Source: Labilithrix sp.
GTDB lineage: Bacteria; Myxococcota_A; Polyangia; Polyangiales; Polyangiaceae
Assembly: GCA_019637195.1 (NCBI GenBank)
Contig: JAHBWA010000040.1
Coordinates: 1-62,550 of the forward strand
Reading direction: 5' to 3'
DNA length: 62,550 bases
This document shows positions 6,668 through 18,495 of the stretch, piece by piece (the stretch's first letter is position 1; every line of letters begins with the position of its first letter). The notes under the pieces were generated by a model. The model searched no databases. It was not told where the DNA came from and saw only the letters and a program-made list of their open reading frames with translations. The position numbers were made by a program, and so were the translations under genes.

Positions 6668-8868
6668 TACTCGATCTCGACGAACGTGCGGAGGGGCGCG
6701 CCGACGACGTCGAGGCGATCGACGTGGCAGCGCTTGCCGGCGCGGCGGAGTCGCAGCGAGACGCGCGAGCGCCCCACTCGCAGGCCCTCGATCTCGACGC
6801 GGCTCATCGACGCGGGCATCCTCGGGTTGCGGACGACGATGCGCTGGTGCACGCCGTCGACGTGGATGCCGAGCACGGACTGGAGCAGCAAGAAGGGCGC
6901 CGCCGCGGCCCACGCCTGGGGGCTGCAGGCGACCGGGTAGCGAACGAGGGCGCCCTCCTCGGCGGTCCCGCAGAACAGCTCCGGCAGCCGCCGGTCGGAG
7001 AACCGTGTCATCGCCGCGGTGAGCGCCTCGAAGACGGCGCACGCGTGATCCATCAGGTCGTAGTTCGCGAAGCCCTTGGCGATGATGGCGTTGTCGTGCG
7101 GCCACACGGTCCCGTTGTGGTAGCTGAGCGGGTTGTACACCGGCTGGCCCGCCGCCAGCGTGCGGATGCCGAAAGCGGAGAGGGACTCGGACGCGACCAG
7201 CAGGTCGGCCGTCGCCCTCGCTCGACCCGGGCTCGGCAGCCGCGACCACAAGAGGTGACCGATGTTCGACACGACGGTCGGGAGCGCGACGCCGTGCCCG
7301 TCGACGGCGAACGCGTAGCGCTCGAAGTCCGGCATGTACAGCGCGCGTTCGACGAGGGAGCGCAGCCTCTCCGCGCGCGCGGCGTAGATCGCCGCGGCGG
7401 CGTGATCCCCGGCGGACGCGAGCAGGCTCGCCCCCCGGCGGTACGCGTCGACGCAGTAGCCTTGCACCTCGGAGAGCGCGATCGGCGGCTCCGCGCGCCG
7501 GCCGTCGGGGAACGACAGCGCCGCCCGGGAGTCCTTCCAGCCCTGGTTCTCGAGTCCGCGCGGGCTCTCCTGCCGGTACGCGACGAGGCGGGTCCCCTCC
7601 GCGCTCCGCGCGTCGATCCACCGGAGCGCCGCGAGGATCGCGGGCATCAGCTCCGCGAGCAGAGCGTCATCGCCCGTCACCTTGTGCGTCGCGTGCGCGA
7701 TGACGACGAAGAGCGGAGTCGCGTCGATCGTCCCGTAGTAGGGCGAGTGCGGGATCTCCTTGCACGCCGTCATCTCGCCGAAGCGGAGCTCGTGGAAGAT
7801 CTTGCCCGGCTCCTCCTCGGTGAAGTCGTCGAACCTCGTCCCCTGGAACATCGCGAGCGCCCGCAAGGTCGACGCGGCGAGCCCGGGATCGAGCGTCAGC
7901 GCCTCGTAGGCCGTGAGCAGAGTGTCCCGACCGAAGGGGCAGCAGAACCACGGGATGCCCGCGGCGACGATGCGCTGCCCGCGCAGCGCCAGGGAGAGCG
8001 CGAGGAGGTCCTTGGTCGACTGCTCGAGGACGTCCTGGATGGTCGCGTTGTCGCATCGGAAGCGCGTGCACGCGTCGAAGTACCGCGCCGCGTCCTCGCG
8101 CGCGGCGCGGAGCCGAGCGTCGAACGGCACGCGTCTGGACGCGTCGGTCGCGACCGTGTCGTCGGGGGCGATGTCGATCTCCACCTGCGCGGCTCCCCCG
8201 GGCTCGATCGTGAGGTGGAACGCGGCCTCGGCGCCCGACAGGCGCGCCGGCGCGGGGGAGAAGCCGAAGTGCGCGACGTACGCCGTCCCGTCGAGCCCGT
8301 CGTACGCGAGCTCGACCGCGCGGCGGTCGACGACGGGAGGGCGCATCCGGCCGCGCCGCCCGCGCTTGGCGCCGCGGATCTCGAAGACGTCGGCGAAGTC
8401 CGCCGCGAACGAGAGAGAGAGCTCCACGTGGACGCGGCGAGGCAGGTAGTTGACGACCTCGATCTGCTCGCGGAAGCGCTCGTCGATGAACTGGCGCCGC
8501 CGCACGTGGAGGAAGTTCTGCGGATCGTCGAGGAGCGCGTCGTCGCTGCCGAGCCCGGAGACCATGAGGTCGATGCGGTTGCAGGCCAGGTCGAAGGAGT
8601 CCGACGAGAGGTGCACGAGCGCGAGCTCTCGCGGCTCGGCGGGCTCGGCCCCGCCCCGCGGACGGATCGAGAGCTCGTAGCGAGACAGGTAGCGCGTGTC
8701 GTCGAAGACGAGGCCGAGCTCACGCGCGCCGGTCGGGGACACGTCGCCCTTCTTGTTCGTGACGATGAACCTCGTCCCGTGCGCGCGGACCAGCGTCTCG
8801 ATGTCGCCGGCGGTCGTGAGCTCGAGGGGGGCGCCCTCATCGGCGGAGTCGGGGGAACGCAGCGCCAT
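6667..8868 (-). CDS. Amylo-alpha-1,6-glucosidase / glycogen-debranching-type glycoside hydrolase
   Basis: A 733-residue protein with the two-part organisation of bacterial debranching-type proteins: an N-terminal beta-sandwich domain (residues ~20-260, opening with FIVTNKKGDVSPTG and FDDTRYLSRYELSI) and a C-terminal (alpha/alpha)6-barrel hydrolase domain from about 290. The barrel shows CCPFGRDTLLTAYEAL (FGRDT at 312-316), HELRFGEMTACKEIPHSPYYG and YNPLSYHNGTVWPHDNA, typical of the family's sugar-binding cleft. It should hydrolyse alpha-1,6 branches of glycogen-like glucans or related oligosaccharides. Its 5' end overlaps the upstream glycosyltransferase gene by 32 nt, implying an operon. A GAGG ribosome site precedes the ATG. 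This GT4/debranching pairing is known from bacterial stress or storage-sugar loci; the substrate here is not proven. Confidence 0.88.
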   Translation of the reverse strand: MALRSPDSADEGAPLELTTAGDIETLVRAHGTRFIVTNKKGDVSPTGARELGLVFDDTRYLSRYELSIRPRGGAEPAEPRELALVHLSSDSFDLACNRIDLMVSGLGSDDALLDDPQNFLHVRRRQFIDERFREQIEVVNYLPRRVHVELSLSFAADFADVFEIRGAKRGRRGRMRPPVVDRRAVELAYDGLDGTAYVAHFGFSPAPARLSGAEAAFHLTIEPGGAAQVEIDIAPDDTVATDASRRVPFDARLRAAREDAARYFDACTRFRCDNATIQDVLEQSTKDLLALSLALRGQRIVAAGIPWFCCPFGRDTLLTAYEALTLDPGLAASTLRALAMFQGTRFDDFTEEEPGKIFHELRFGEMTACKEIPHSPYYGTIDATPLFVVIAHATHKVTGDDALLAELMPAILAALRWIDARSAEGTRLVAYRQESPRGLENQGWKDSRAALSFPDGRRAEPPIALSEVQGYCVDAYRRGASLLASAGDHAAAAIYAARAERLRSLVERALYMPDFERYAFAVDGHGVALPTVVSNIGHLLWSRLPSPGRARATADLLVASESLSAFGIRTLAAGQPVYNPLSYHNGTVWPHDNAIIAKGFANYDLMDHACAVFEALTAAMTRFSDRRLPELFCGTAEEGALVRYPVACSPQAWAAAAPFLLLQSVLGIHVDGVHQRIVVRNPRMPASMSRVEIEGLRVGRSRVSLRLRRAGKRCHVDRLDVVGAPLRTFVEIE

Positions 8869-9949
8869 TGTCGCCTCGCGTAGCCAACGTGTGTCCGGGA
8901 CGCGCGTCGCTCCAGCGATCGATCGCGTCGCGGTAAACCGCCACGTAGGCTTGGCTCATCCGCGTCGCGCTCCACCGAGCGCGAGCGCGCTCGCGGCAAG
9001 CTCTCCGGTCGAGGGTCGCGGCGTCGCGGAGCCTCTGCGCGAGCTCGTCGAGCGAGCGGACGAGGAAGCCCGTGACGCCGTCGTCGACGACCTCGGGCGC
9101 GGACCCGCGCGCGAACGCGATGACCGGCGTCCCGACGAGCATGGCCTCGATCATGACCAGCCCGAACGGCTCCTCCCACTGGATGGGAAAGACCAGGCAG
9201 CGCGAGCTCTGGAGGAGCTCGACCTTCGCTGCGTGATCGGCCTCCCCGGCCCAGCGCGCGTTCGCGCCGAGGCGGGGCGCGACCTCTCGGTCGAAGTAGT
9301 CTCGGTCGGCGGGGTGAGCCTCTCCCGCCAGGACGATGGGCAGTCCGGCGAGGCTCGCAGCTTCGATCGCGAGGTGCGGCGCCTTCTGGACAGCGAAGCG
9401 GCCGAGGAAGGCGCAGCGCTCGCCTCCGCTCCCGAGCGGATAGCGCTCGACGTCCAGCCCGTGGTGGACGATCGCGCGGAACGGGACCTCCGGCGAGAGC
9501 TCGGCCTGGCGTCGCGAGATGGCGACGAAGTCGACGTGGGGGTATGCCGCGTAGTGCGCGAGGAGCGATTCGTCACGGTCGTGGTGGATCGTCGCCACGG
9601 TGGGGATGGGGAAGAGGTTCGTGAAGGGGAGCGCGCTCGCGGAGCTCACGTGCACGACGTCGACGTCATCGAGCTTCGCGATCCGGCTCCAAGCTGCGCA
9701 GGCGTGGCGAAGCTCCGCCCAGGGGTTCGGGGGCCAGACGCCGCGATCGAAGAGCGCCCGGCGCGCTCCGGCGCAGGTGGAGTCGCCGGTCGCGAAGACG
9801 ACCGGGTGATGACCGAGCTCTCGAAGCTCCCGCGCGAGCTCGGCGATGACGAGCTCGGTGCCGCCGTAGGCCCTCGGCGGCGTGGCGAGAGCGCAGGTCG
9901 AAACGATCGCGACGCGCAGCGATCCCGCTTCGATGTCCCCTCGCGCCAT
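8837..9949 (-). CDS. GT4-family glycosyltransferase
   Basis: A 370-residue GT-B fold glycosyltransferase of family GT4. The N-terminal acceptor domain starts after an 11-residue tail with VAIVSTCALATPPRAYGGTE, the GT4 glycine-rich loop. The C-terminal donor domain has FLGRFAVQKAPHLAIEAA and the family E-x7-E pair, Glu260 and Glu268 in EEPFGLVMIEAMLVGTPVIA. No signal peptide or membrane segment is seen, so it acts at the cytoplasmic side with a nucleotide-sugar donor. It overlaps the debranching-type hydrolase gene by 32 nt. Acceptor and sugar are unknown; joint action in making and trimming an alpha-glucan or compatible solute is inference. Confidence 0.88.
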   Translation of the reverse strand: MARGDIEAGSLRVAIVSTCALATPPRAYGGTELVIAELARELRELGHHPVVFATGDSTCAGARRALFDRGVWPPNPWAELRHACAAWSRIAKLDDVDVVHVSSASALPFTNLFPIPTVATIHHDRDESLLAHYAAYPHVDFVAISRRQAELSPEVPFRAIVHHGLDVERYPLGSGGERCAFLGRFAVQKAPHLAIEAASLAGLPIVLAGEAHPADRDYFDREVAPRLGANARWAGEADHAAKVELLQSSRCLVFPIQWEEPFGLVMIEAMLVGTPVIAFARGSAPEVVDDGVTGFLVRSLDELAQRLRDAATLDRRACRERARARWSATRMSQAYVAVYRDAIDRWSDARPGHTLATRGDNGAAFPRLRR

Positions 9950-10041
9950 CGATTCGCCTCGTCGCGTCGTGGGTGCACGTCACGCGCCAGCGTCACGGCA
10001 CAGCGGCGCCGCGGAGGCAGAGATTGATCGGCGAGCATGGC

Positions 10042-11334
10042 TCACGCGGAGCTACGGCCGGGCGGGCAACGCAGGCGCGCCGCGAAGAACGCAGCGGCCA
10101 GTCGCCAGCCCGTCGAGAGCAAGAGCAGCGTGGAGATGGACATCGAACCCGCGAGCAGCCCGCCGAGGATCGACGACCCTCCGTACGCGACGCCGCTGAC
10201 CGTGAGGCTCGCCGCTGCGAACAAAGGCCGGCGATCGCGCGGCGCTGTCGCGAGCGGCAAGGTGAAGAACGCGAGCTCTTGCCCGCCGAGCAGGAGCCCG
10301 GTCGCCAGCGCGTCGAGCGCGATCAGCCACGGCAGCCCGTAGCTCACGCCGACCCAGGAGAGCGAGCTCAGCGCCGCCCCGAGGCTGCACAAGACGAGCA
10401 CGGGGCGGCCTCCGATGCGATCGAGCGTTCGTCCCCACAACGGGGTCGTCACGACGCGGAGCAGCGCGACCGTGGTCGCGTAGATCGCGATGCCGGAGAA
10501 GCCGAGGCCGAGGGCGCGCAGCGTGAGCACGGCGGAGATGCTCGCCGTGAGCCCGGTCGCGACGCCCCAGGTCGCGCCGTAGGCCAGCAGCCGGCGGTAG
10601 GCGCGGTCCGCGAGCGGCAGCGCCACGTCGGCGAGCCGCGGAGCTCGGTCGACGTGCGGAGGATCGTGCTGCCGAGCCATGAAAGCCGTCGTCATCGCTC
10701 CGGCGATCGAGCGCGCCACGAGGACGACGGAGAGCACCGGCCCGAGCAGGGTGTTGTTCCGCCCCGTGTCGAGCGAGGACGCGACGACGAGCGTGGCGAC
10801 CATCCCGACCGCCGTGCACACGGCGGTGCGCCGGCCGAAGTAGGTTCCGCGCGAGCGCGCCGGCACGAGGTCGCCCATCCAGGCCAGCCACGCGTTGTGC
10901 CCGATGACGGAGAGCAGCGAGGACAGAGCGAACAGCGCCACGAGGAGCGCGCGCTTCGTGTCGATGGAGAGGTCGACGAACGGGAGCGCCGCGATGGGCA
11001 GCGTCACCTGCCGCGCGAGCGCCTGCACCGCGACGGCGACGCGCTTTCGACCGAACCACGACGTCACCCACGCCGCGGGGAGCTGGAAGACGTGGCCGAA
11101 GTGGGGCAGTCCCCAGAGCACGCCGAGGAGCAGCGGGCTCGCGCCGAGCTCGATCCCCCACGCGGTCACGACAGCCGGCCCGAAGCAGGCCCCGACGACC
11201 TCCGCGGCGAGGCCCTCGGCGGTGCACGCGGCGAGCGACCGCCGGAGAGCCTCGGCGCTCGTCGAGGGCGCGGTCGACGCTCGCTCGGCGATGGAGCGGG
11301 CCGCCGGCAGCCGCGAGGACGGCGTCGCGTTCAT
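10042..11334 (-). CDS. MFS transporter
   Basis: A 430-residue integral membrane protein with about twelve hydrophobic helices in two halves, typical of the major facilitator superfamily. The loop after helix 2 has AWVTSWFGRKRVAVAV, the usual G-x3-D/G-R-x-G-R/K-R region, and the mid-protein equivalent is LWGRTLDRIGGRPVLVL. The 40-residue N-terminus is polar. It lies on the same strand as the glycosyltransferase/glucosidase pair with a 92-nt gap, so cotranscription is possible. Substrate is not predictable. No ribosome site is obvious before the ATG at 11334. Confidence 0.82.
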   Translation of the reverse strand: MNATPSSRLPAARSIAERASTAPSTSAEALRRSLAACTAEGLAAEVVGACFGPAVVTAWGIELGASPLLLGVLWGLPHFGHVFQLPAAWVTSWFGRKRVAVAVQALARQVTLPIAALPFVDLSIDTKRALLVALFALSSLLSVIGHNAWLAWMGDLVPARSRGTYFGRRTAVCTAVGMVATLVVASSLDTGRNNTLLGPVLSVVLVARSIAGAMTTAFMARQHDPPHVDRAPRLADVALPLADRAYRRLLAYGATWGVATGLTASISAVLTLRALGLGFSGIAIYATTVALLRVVTTPLWGRTLDRIGGRPVLVLCSLGAALSSLSWVGVSYGLPWLIALDALATGLLLGGQELAFFTLPLATAPRDRRPLFAAASLTVSGVAYGGSSILGGLLAGSMSISTLLLLSTGWRLAAAFFAARLRCPPGRSSA

Positions 11335-11492
11335 CCGGAGACAAGCGGCGCGAGGTGCATGGACGACAGCGTTCGCGGGCCGGCGGAGCTCGCCGCTCGC
11401 CGACCGCGTGCGGGCACACTAGCGAAGCGCGCGCGGATCGCGGAGCCGTGCGCCGCCTGAGCTCGGGCGAACGTGGGAGCTCGTCCGCTCGT

Positions 11493-12938
11493 TCACACCT
11501 TCTTCCTCTGCCACTTGCCGCGCCGGAAGAGGACGCCGCCCGCGATCGCCTGGGCCGCGTAGGACGTCGTGATGGCGAGGAAGACGCCGCGCGGCCCGAG
11601 GTCGGCGAGCACCGCGAGCGCGTACGCGAGGGGCACCCGTAGGCCCCAGAACGCGCCCAGGTTGATGGCCAGCGGCGTCATGGGATCTCCGGCGCCGTTG
11701 AAGGCCTGGATCGTCACCATGCCGTAGGCGAACGTCACGAAGCCGACCGCGACGATGCGGAGACAGTCCGCGCCGTAGGCGAGCACGCTCGGGTCGCTGG
11801 TGAAGAGGCCGAGCACGGACCTCGACGCGGCGGCCAGGGTCGCGCCGATGACGAGGAGGAAGATCGTGTTGTAGAGCGCGATCGTGCTCACGGAGCCGCG
11901 CGCGCGCTCCGGCTTGTTCGCGCCGAGGTTTTGCCCCACCAGCGTCGCCGCCGACGTCGCGAGGCCGAGCGCAGGGAGCAGGACGAACGTGGTCACGCGC
12001 ATCGCGATCGTGTAGCCCGCGACGGCGGCGCTCCCGAACGTGGAGAGGATGCGCACGAGGCCGAGCCAGCTGACGGTCTCGACGAGGACCTGGATCGTCG
12101 CCGTCCAGGCGAGCCGCACGAGGCTGATCATCACGCGCGGTCGCGGTCGGAGGTGGCGCCGCTCGAACGGCAGCCGCGGCCGGTGAGGGCCGCGGGAGAG
12201 GACGCTCACCTGATAGAGCACGCCGACGCCGCGGCTCACCGTCGTCGCGATGGCCGCGCCGAGGACGCCGTGCGCCGGGATCGGCCCGACGCCGAAGATG
12301 AGCACGGGCGCCAGGGCGATGTTGAGCCCGTTCGCGAGCCAGAGCGACCGCATGGCGATGACGGCGTCGCCGGCGCTCCTGAAGATGGCGCTGAACACGA
12401 AGAGGAGGAAAATCGTCACGCTCCCTCCGAGCATCGTCCGCGCGTAGGTCGAGCCGCTCGCGAGGACGCTCGCGCTGGCCCCCATCGCCGACAGGAGGGT
12501 AGGGGCGAGCAGAGCTCCGGCGGCGCCGATCACCGCGGCGTAGGCGAGCGCGACGAGGATGACCTGACCCGCCGCGACGGCCGCGCCCTCCGGGTCTCTC
12601 TCCCCGGTTCGACGTGAGATGAGCGCCGTGGCGCCGGCGGAGAGCCCGATCGAGAGCGCGTAGACGGGCGAGAGCATCGTCTCGGTCAGGCCGACGGTGG
12701 CGATGGCCTCCGAGCCCAGCCGCGAGACGTAGAAGATGTCGACGATCGCGAAGAGCGACTCCATCGACATCTCGAGCACGACCGGCGTGGCGAGCAGGAG
12801 GACGGCGCGGCGAAGCGGGACGGTCGTGAGATCCTCCTGCGATCCGCGGACCGCTTGGCGGAGCGTGGACCACAAGCCGGGCAGAGCAGATGTGCCCTCG
12901 GTGAGCGCGCTCGCGGCAACTTGCGTACGATGAGGCAA
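11493..12938 (-). CDS. MATE family efflux transporter
   Basis: A 481-residue membrane protein of the multidrug and toxic compound extrusion family. Both six-helix halves are visible: the first opens with PLRRAVLLLATPVVLEMSME, the second after a basic loop with LVRLAWTATIQVLVETVSW. Family stretches include GLTETMLSPVYALSIGLS, AIFRSAGDA and LVGQNLGANKPERARGS. It should export cationic drugs or metabolites by Na+ or H+ antiport. The N-terminal ~35 residues look non-membrane, and the start is uncertain: TTG at 12938 or TTG at 12875, neither with a clear ribosome site. It ends 158 nt before the MFS gene. Confidence 0.85.
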   Translation of the reverse strand: MPHRTQVAASALTEGTSALPGLWSTLRQAVRGSQEDLTTVPLRRAVLLLATPVVLEMSMESLFAIVDIFYVSRLGSEAIATVGLTETMLSPVYALSIGLSAGATALISRRTGERDPEGAAVAAGQVILVALAYAAVIGAAGALLAPTLLSAMGASASVLASGSTYARTMLGGSVTIFLLFVFSAIFRSAGDAVIAMRSLWLANGLNIALAPVLIFGVGPIPAHGVLGAAIATTVSRGVGVLYQVSVLSRGPHRPRLPFERRHLRPRPRVMISLVRLAWTATIQVLVETVSWLGLVRILSTFGSAAVAGYTIAMRVTTFVLLPALGLATSAATLVGQNLGANKPERARGSVSTIALYNTIFLLVIGATLAAASRSVLGLFTSDPSVLAYGADCLRIVAVGFVTFAYGMVTIQAFNGAGDPMTPLAINLGAFWGLRVPLAYALAVLADLGPRGVFLAITTSYAAQAIAGGVLFRRGKWQRKKV

Positions 12939-13104
12939 AGGGCTTCGCCGCCGTTGGTGGAGTGGACGTCACCGATCTTCGTCGCGGAGCGCGCTCGCCG
13001 ATCCCCGCGGCTGCGCCCGCGGGGGCGCCCTTGCGACGGCTACGCCATCGTCCAAAGACGAGCTACCGGCCCCAGCGGACCGGCAAGGCGCGATACGGCC
13101 GGGG

Positions 13105-14034
13105 TCACCAGGCCAACGTCAGGACGTGCGCTCGGATCTCCGCTCCGAAGCGCGCGCGCGCGGCACCATGGTCGGCGCCGCTCGTGCCGCCGCGGTAGAG
13201 CCCGCGGAGCTCGAGCCCGATCCCGACGACGTCCCCGAGCTGCGCGTGCGCGCCGAGGCCCGCGTGCGCGCCGACGTAGGCGTCGGGCGAGGCCGAGCCT
13301 CCGCTGAGCGGGATTTGCCCGTCGAAGCCGGCGCGCGCGAAGGCGTGCGAGCCGGCGAGCTCCCCGCGTCCGTGCGCGAAGCTGTAGGCGAGCGCCGGGT
13401 GGAGCCCTGCCGTGTGGAAGCGCGCGTCGCGGTACCGCTCGAAGAGGAACGATCCGTCGACGAGCACGGACCACGACCGATCCAGGCGGAGACGGAACGG
13501 GAGGCACGCGCCCATGTACGACGGGAGATCGCGGCCAGTGAACACGGCGGCGCAGAACGTGAGCGGCGAGAGCTCCCTCCGCGGGAACGCGATGTAGCGA
13601 TCCGGCCGCGGCCCGAGCGCGGGCAGCGGCGTGGCCGCCCACCGATCCCACGATCGCTCGGCGTTCGCGGTCGCGCCCGCGGAGAGCGTCGCCGACGCCG
13701 CGAGCTCGACCTCGACCTTCGCCCGAGCCTGCCAGCTCAGGTAGGCCTTCCACGCGAGCACGCGCTCGACCTCTGCTCGAAGTGCAGCCTGCTGGGCGCG
13801 CAGCCGCGCCTCGGCTTCGGCGCGCGCCCGCGCTTCGGCCTCGGCGCGTGCCCGCGCGTCGGCGTTGGGATCGACGTGCACGGTGGGCGCCGGCGGCGCG
13901 ATGATGATGCGCCCGTCGGTGCCTACGCAGACCGGCGCGTTGTTCGGGCAGGTCTGCGCGCGCGCCGTGCGGGCGATCGCGGGGACGAGCAAGGCGACGA
14001 GCGAGAGCAGCGCGAGGAGCGCGCGCCCGTGCAT
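13105..14034 (-). CDS. Secreted barrel-like protein with Ala/Glu/Arg heptad linker
   Basis: A 309-residue protein with a clear signal peptide (LLALLSLVALLVPAIARTARAQ) and a mature N-terminus bearing one Cys pair (CPNNAPVC). Residues ~50-105 form an alpha-helical Ala/Arg/Glu-rich repeat (RARAEAEARARAEAEARLRA), likely a coiled coil. The last ~170 residues are Gly/aromatic-rich alternating strands resembling an outer-membrane or adhesin-like beta barrel. Start at ATG 14034 gives the cleanest signal peptide. ATG 14073 is an alternative that overlaps the preceding stop as TGATG, which would couple translation to the upstream gene. No family is recognised; periplasm-spanning anchoring is inference. 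Confidence 0.65.
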   Translation of the reverse strand: MHGRALLALLSLVALLVPAIARTARAQTCPNNAPVCVGTDGRIIIAPPAPTVHVDPNADARARAEAEARARAEAEARLRAQQAALRAEVERVLAWKAYLSWQARAKVEVELAASATLSAGATANAERSWDRWAATPLPALGPRPDRYIAFPRRELSPLTFCAAVFTGRDLPSYMGACLPFRLRLDRSWSVLVDGSFLFERYRDARFHTAGLHPALAYSFAHGRGELAGSHAFARAGFDGQIPLSGGSASPDAYVGAHAGLGAHAQLGDVVGIGLELRGLYRGGTSGADHGAARARFGAEIRAHVLTLAW

Positions 14035-14072
14035 CCGAGTCCCAGCCGCGCGCAGAGGGCACCGTCCGCGCA

Positions 14073-14876
14073 TCAGAGGCCGATCCGCAGGAAGAGGACG
14101 CCGTCGGCGCCGAGGCGCGGGACGTCGAGCAGGGAGCTCGGGCCGCCGACGCCGCCGCGCAGCGAGGCGCGGAGCTCGTAGCCGACCCCCACGTAGCCGT
14201 AGTTCGGGAGCGACGCGGCGAAGCCGATGAGCCCGAAGCCGAGGTGGCCGCCGATCATCGCGTTGGGGGCGAAGCCCGACGCGCCGCTCGGGACGAGGAT
14301 GTCGGGTCCCCCGCGCGCGTAGACGATGGCGTCCTTCGAGGTGAGGCTCGCGACGAAGGCGGGGCTCGCCGCGAAGGTCGCCCAGCGCCCGAGGCTGCCG
14401 GCCCACGTCTGCATGAGCGCGACCGGGACGTCGATCGCGAAGTGCTGGTTGAACCGGAAGGCCAGGCCGACCTCGGGCCCGGCGTGTCCGTACGATTTGC
14501 GCTGGACGGTGCCGATGCGAAACCCCGCGCTCGGCTCGACGAGCGGGAAGCGCACCGGGATGTCCGCCGGTCGCGCGGCTTCGGCGCGCGCGACCCAAGC
14601 CTGGTGGCGCTGGGCGTCCTTCTGCCGGAGCGCGGCGTCGTAGGCGCCGGGCCCGTGCTTGGCGAGGTAGTCCGCCTCGATCCGGGCGCGGTACGCCGCC
14701 TGCTCCTGCGGCGTCACGACCGGCGGCCGGCCCGCCGGCGCGTACCGGCAGCCCGGTGTGAGCGGGCGGTCGGGCATGCACAGGTTCGGCTCGTCGGGCT
14801 GCGCCGCGGCCGAGCGCGTGGCGACGAGGAGCACGACGATCACGATGGACGGAGCGAGTCGCTGCGAGACGAGCAA
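14073..14876 (-). CDS. Secreted outer-membrane-barrel-like protein
   Basis: A 267-residue protein with signal peptide (SIVIVVLLVATRSAAAQ), a Cys pair in the mature N-terminus (LCMPDRPLTPGC), a helical segment (TPQEQAAYRARIEADYLAKH), then ~160 residues of Gly-rich alternating strands ending in VLFLRIGL, a barrel-like terminus. The architecture parallels the next gene, so the two look like distant paralogues. The only start giving the whole signal peptide is TTG at 14876, without a good ribosome site, so the N-terminus is uncertain. The stop is adjacent to or overlaps the next gene's possible start. Function unknown. Confidence 0.62.
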   Translation of the reverse strand: MLVSQRLAPSIVIVVLLVATRSAAAQPDEPNLCMPDRPLTPGCRYAPAGRPPVVTPQEQAAYRARIEADYLAKHGPGAYDAALRQKDAQRHQAWVARAEAARPADIPVRFPLVEPSAGFRIGTVQRKSYGHAGPEVGLAFRFNQHFAIDVPVALMQTWAGSLGRWATFAASPAFVASLTSKDAIVYARGGPDILVPSGASGFAPNAMIGGHLGFGLIGFAASLPNYGYVGVGYELRASLRGGVGGPSSLLDVPRLGADGVLFLRIGL

Positions 14877-14974
14877 GGGAAGGTCCGGTGTAGACGTCGC
14901 GCGGTCGGGCGGTATTCAGACGCCCTTCGTCCGCCGAGGTAGAGGTCGCCGTCGCGTCGTCTCCGGCGCTCGCC

Positions 14975-15763
14975 TCATTGCGAGGGCGGAGCGAAGGCTC
15001 CGGCGTTCCCGCTCACGTCGTCGAAGGTCACGTCGAGCCCGGTCGCGGCGGAGAGGTTCCCGAGCACGATCCTCTTCGCGGCGTCGCCGGCGATCTGCAG
15101 CTCGCTGCCAGCGCCGAACGTGGACGTTGCGCCGTACGCGCGGAGCGTCACACCGGCCTCGGTCTTGATCGCGTAGAGCCCGAGCCGATAGGGCACGTTC
15201 GTCGCGGTCTCGCCAAAGGGGGCCTCGGCGCCGGCACCTCGCGCCTGGAGGCGCACGGTGTCGGTCGCGGAGGCCAGGGTGGCGAAGACCTCGCCGACGG
15301 GGCCGCCTTGCCCGTCCTCGAGGCGGGCGATGACGGAGCTCCCCGGGGACGTCCCGAAGCGGACGTAGAAAGATAGAAAGAGCGCGGCTTGGGGCGGGAA
15401 GGTGCGCGCGATCCCGCTGGTCTGGCTCGCGAGGACCTTCGCGGACCAGGCGCCGAAGATGGCCGTCTCCGCGCGCCGCGCGGTCGTCGGCTCGTTGGCG
15501 CCGTTTGGACCGAAGAGGGCGCCTTCGAACGTCATCGTGAAGGGGAAGTGGTAGCCGGCATCGATCTCCGTGCTCCGCGCGTCCGCGGCGGTCGGCGAGG
15601 CTTCGAGCTGCGCCGCCCCGCCTTCTGCCGTCGCTGCGTCGTCGTCGTCGTCGTCGTCGGCGTCGGCGTCCGTGTCCACGATCGCGGCGTCGTCTTCGAG
15701 GACGCGCCCGCACGCGAGCGCGAGGAGCGGCGCCGTGACGAGCGCGAGAGCTGCGTAACGCAT
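14975..15763 (-). CDS. Lipoprotein with poly-Asp linker, unknown function
   Basis: A 262-residue protein whose signal peptide ends in LLALACG, so lipid attachment at Cys18 is likely. The linker contains a run of Asp encoded by a GTC/GAC trinucleotide repeat (15640-15665 region), a slippage-prone tract. The remaining ~190 residues form a beta-rich domain (FPFTMTFEGALFGPNG, AALFLSFYVRFG, LDVTFDDVSG) reminiscent of jelly-roll or concanavalin-like domains, but no family is assigned. No Shine-Dalgarno precedes the ATG; TAGTAT ends 8 nt before it, suggesting a leaderless mRNA. It is separated by 68 nt from clpB upstream. Confidence 0.7.
   Translation of the reverse strand: MRYAALALVTAPLLALACGRVLEDDAAIVDTDADADDDDDDDAATAEGGAAQLEASPTAADARSTEIDAGYHFPFTMTFEGALFGPNGANEPTTARRAETAIFGAWSAKVLASQTSGIARTFPPQAALFLSFYVRFGTSPGSSVIARLEDGQGGPVGEVFATLASATDTVRLQARGAGAEAPFGETATNVPYRLGLYAIKTEAGVTLRAYGATSTFGAGSELQIAGDAAKRIVLGNLSAATGLDVTFDDVSGNAGAFAPPSQ
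15640..15666. repeat. Trinucleotide (GTC)n tract inside a lipoprotein gene
   Basis: A run of about seven to nine uninterrupted GTC/GAC triplets encodes the poly-Asp linker of the lipoprotein at 14975-15763. Triplet slippage here would change linker length without shifting frame. Confidence 0.6.
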
Positions 15764-15771
15764 CGAGGTCG

Positions 15772-15777
15772 ATACTA
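15772..15777 (-). promoter_or_regulatory. Putative -10 hexamer TAGTAT, leaderless start
   Basis: TAGTAT on the minus strand lies 8 nt before the ATG at 15763, where no ribosome site is present. It matches the TANNNT -10 pattern; no -35 is evident. Confidence 0.35.
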
Positions 15778-15831
15778 CCAGCGAGGCTGGCGGCCGCGTA
15801 GTCGGTGTGCGAGCCGCGTCGTCCCGGGGCG

Positions 15832-18423
<2,592 letters not shown>

Positions 18424-18495
18424 GAGGAGGTCGAACGTACCACGGTCCCCGGCGGTCTTCCCCCTCGGCCCGCCCCCGCGCCCTCGGCGCGACTC

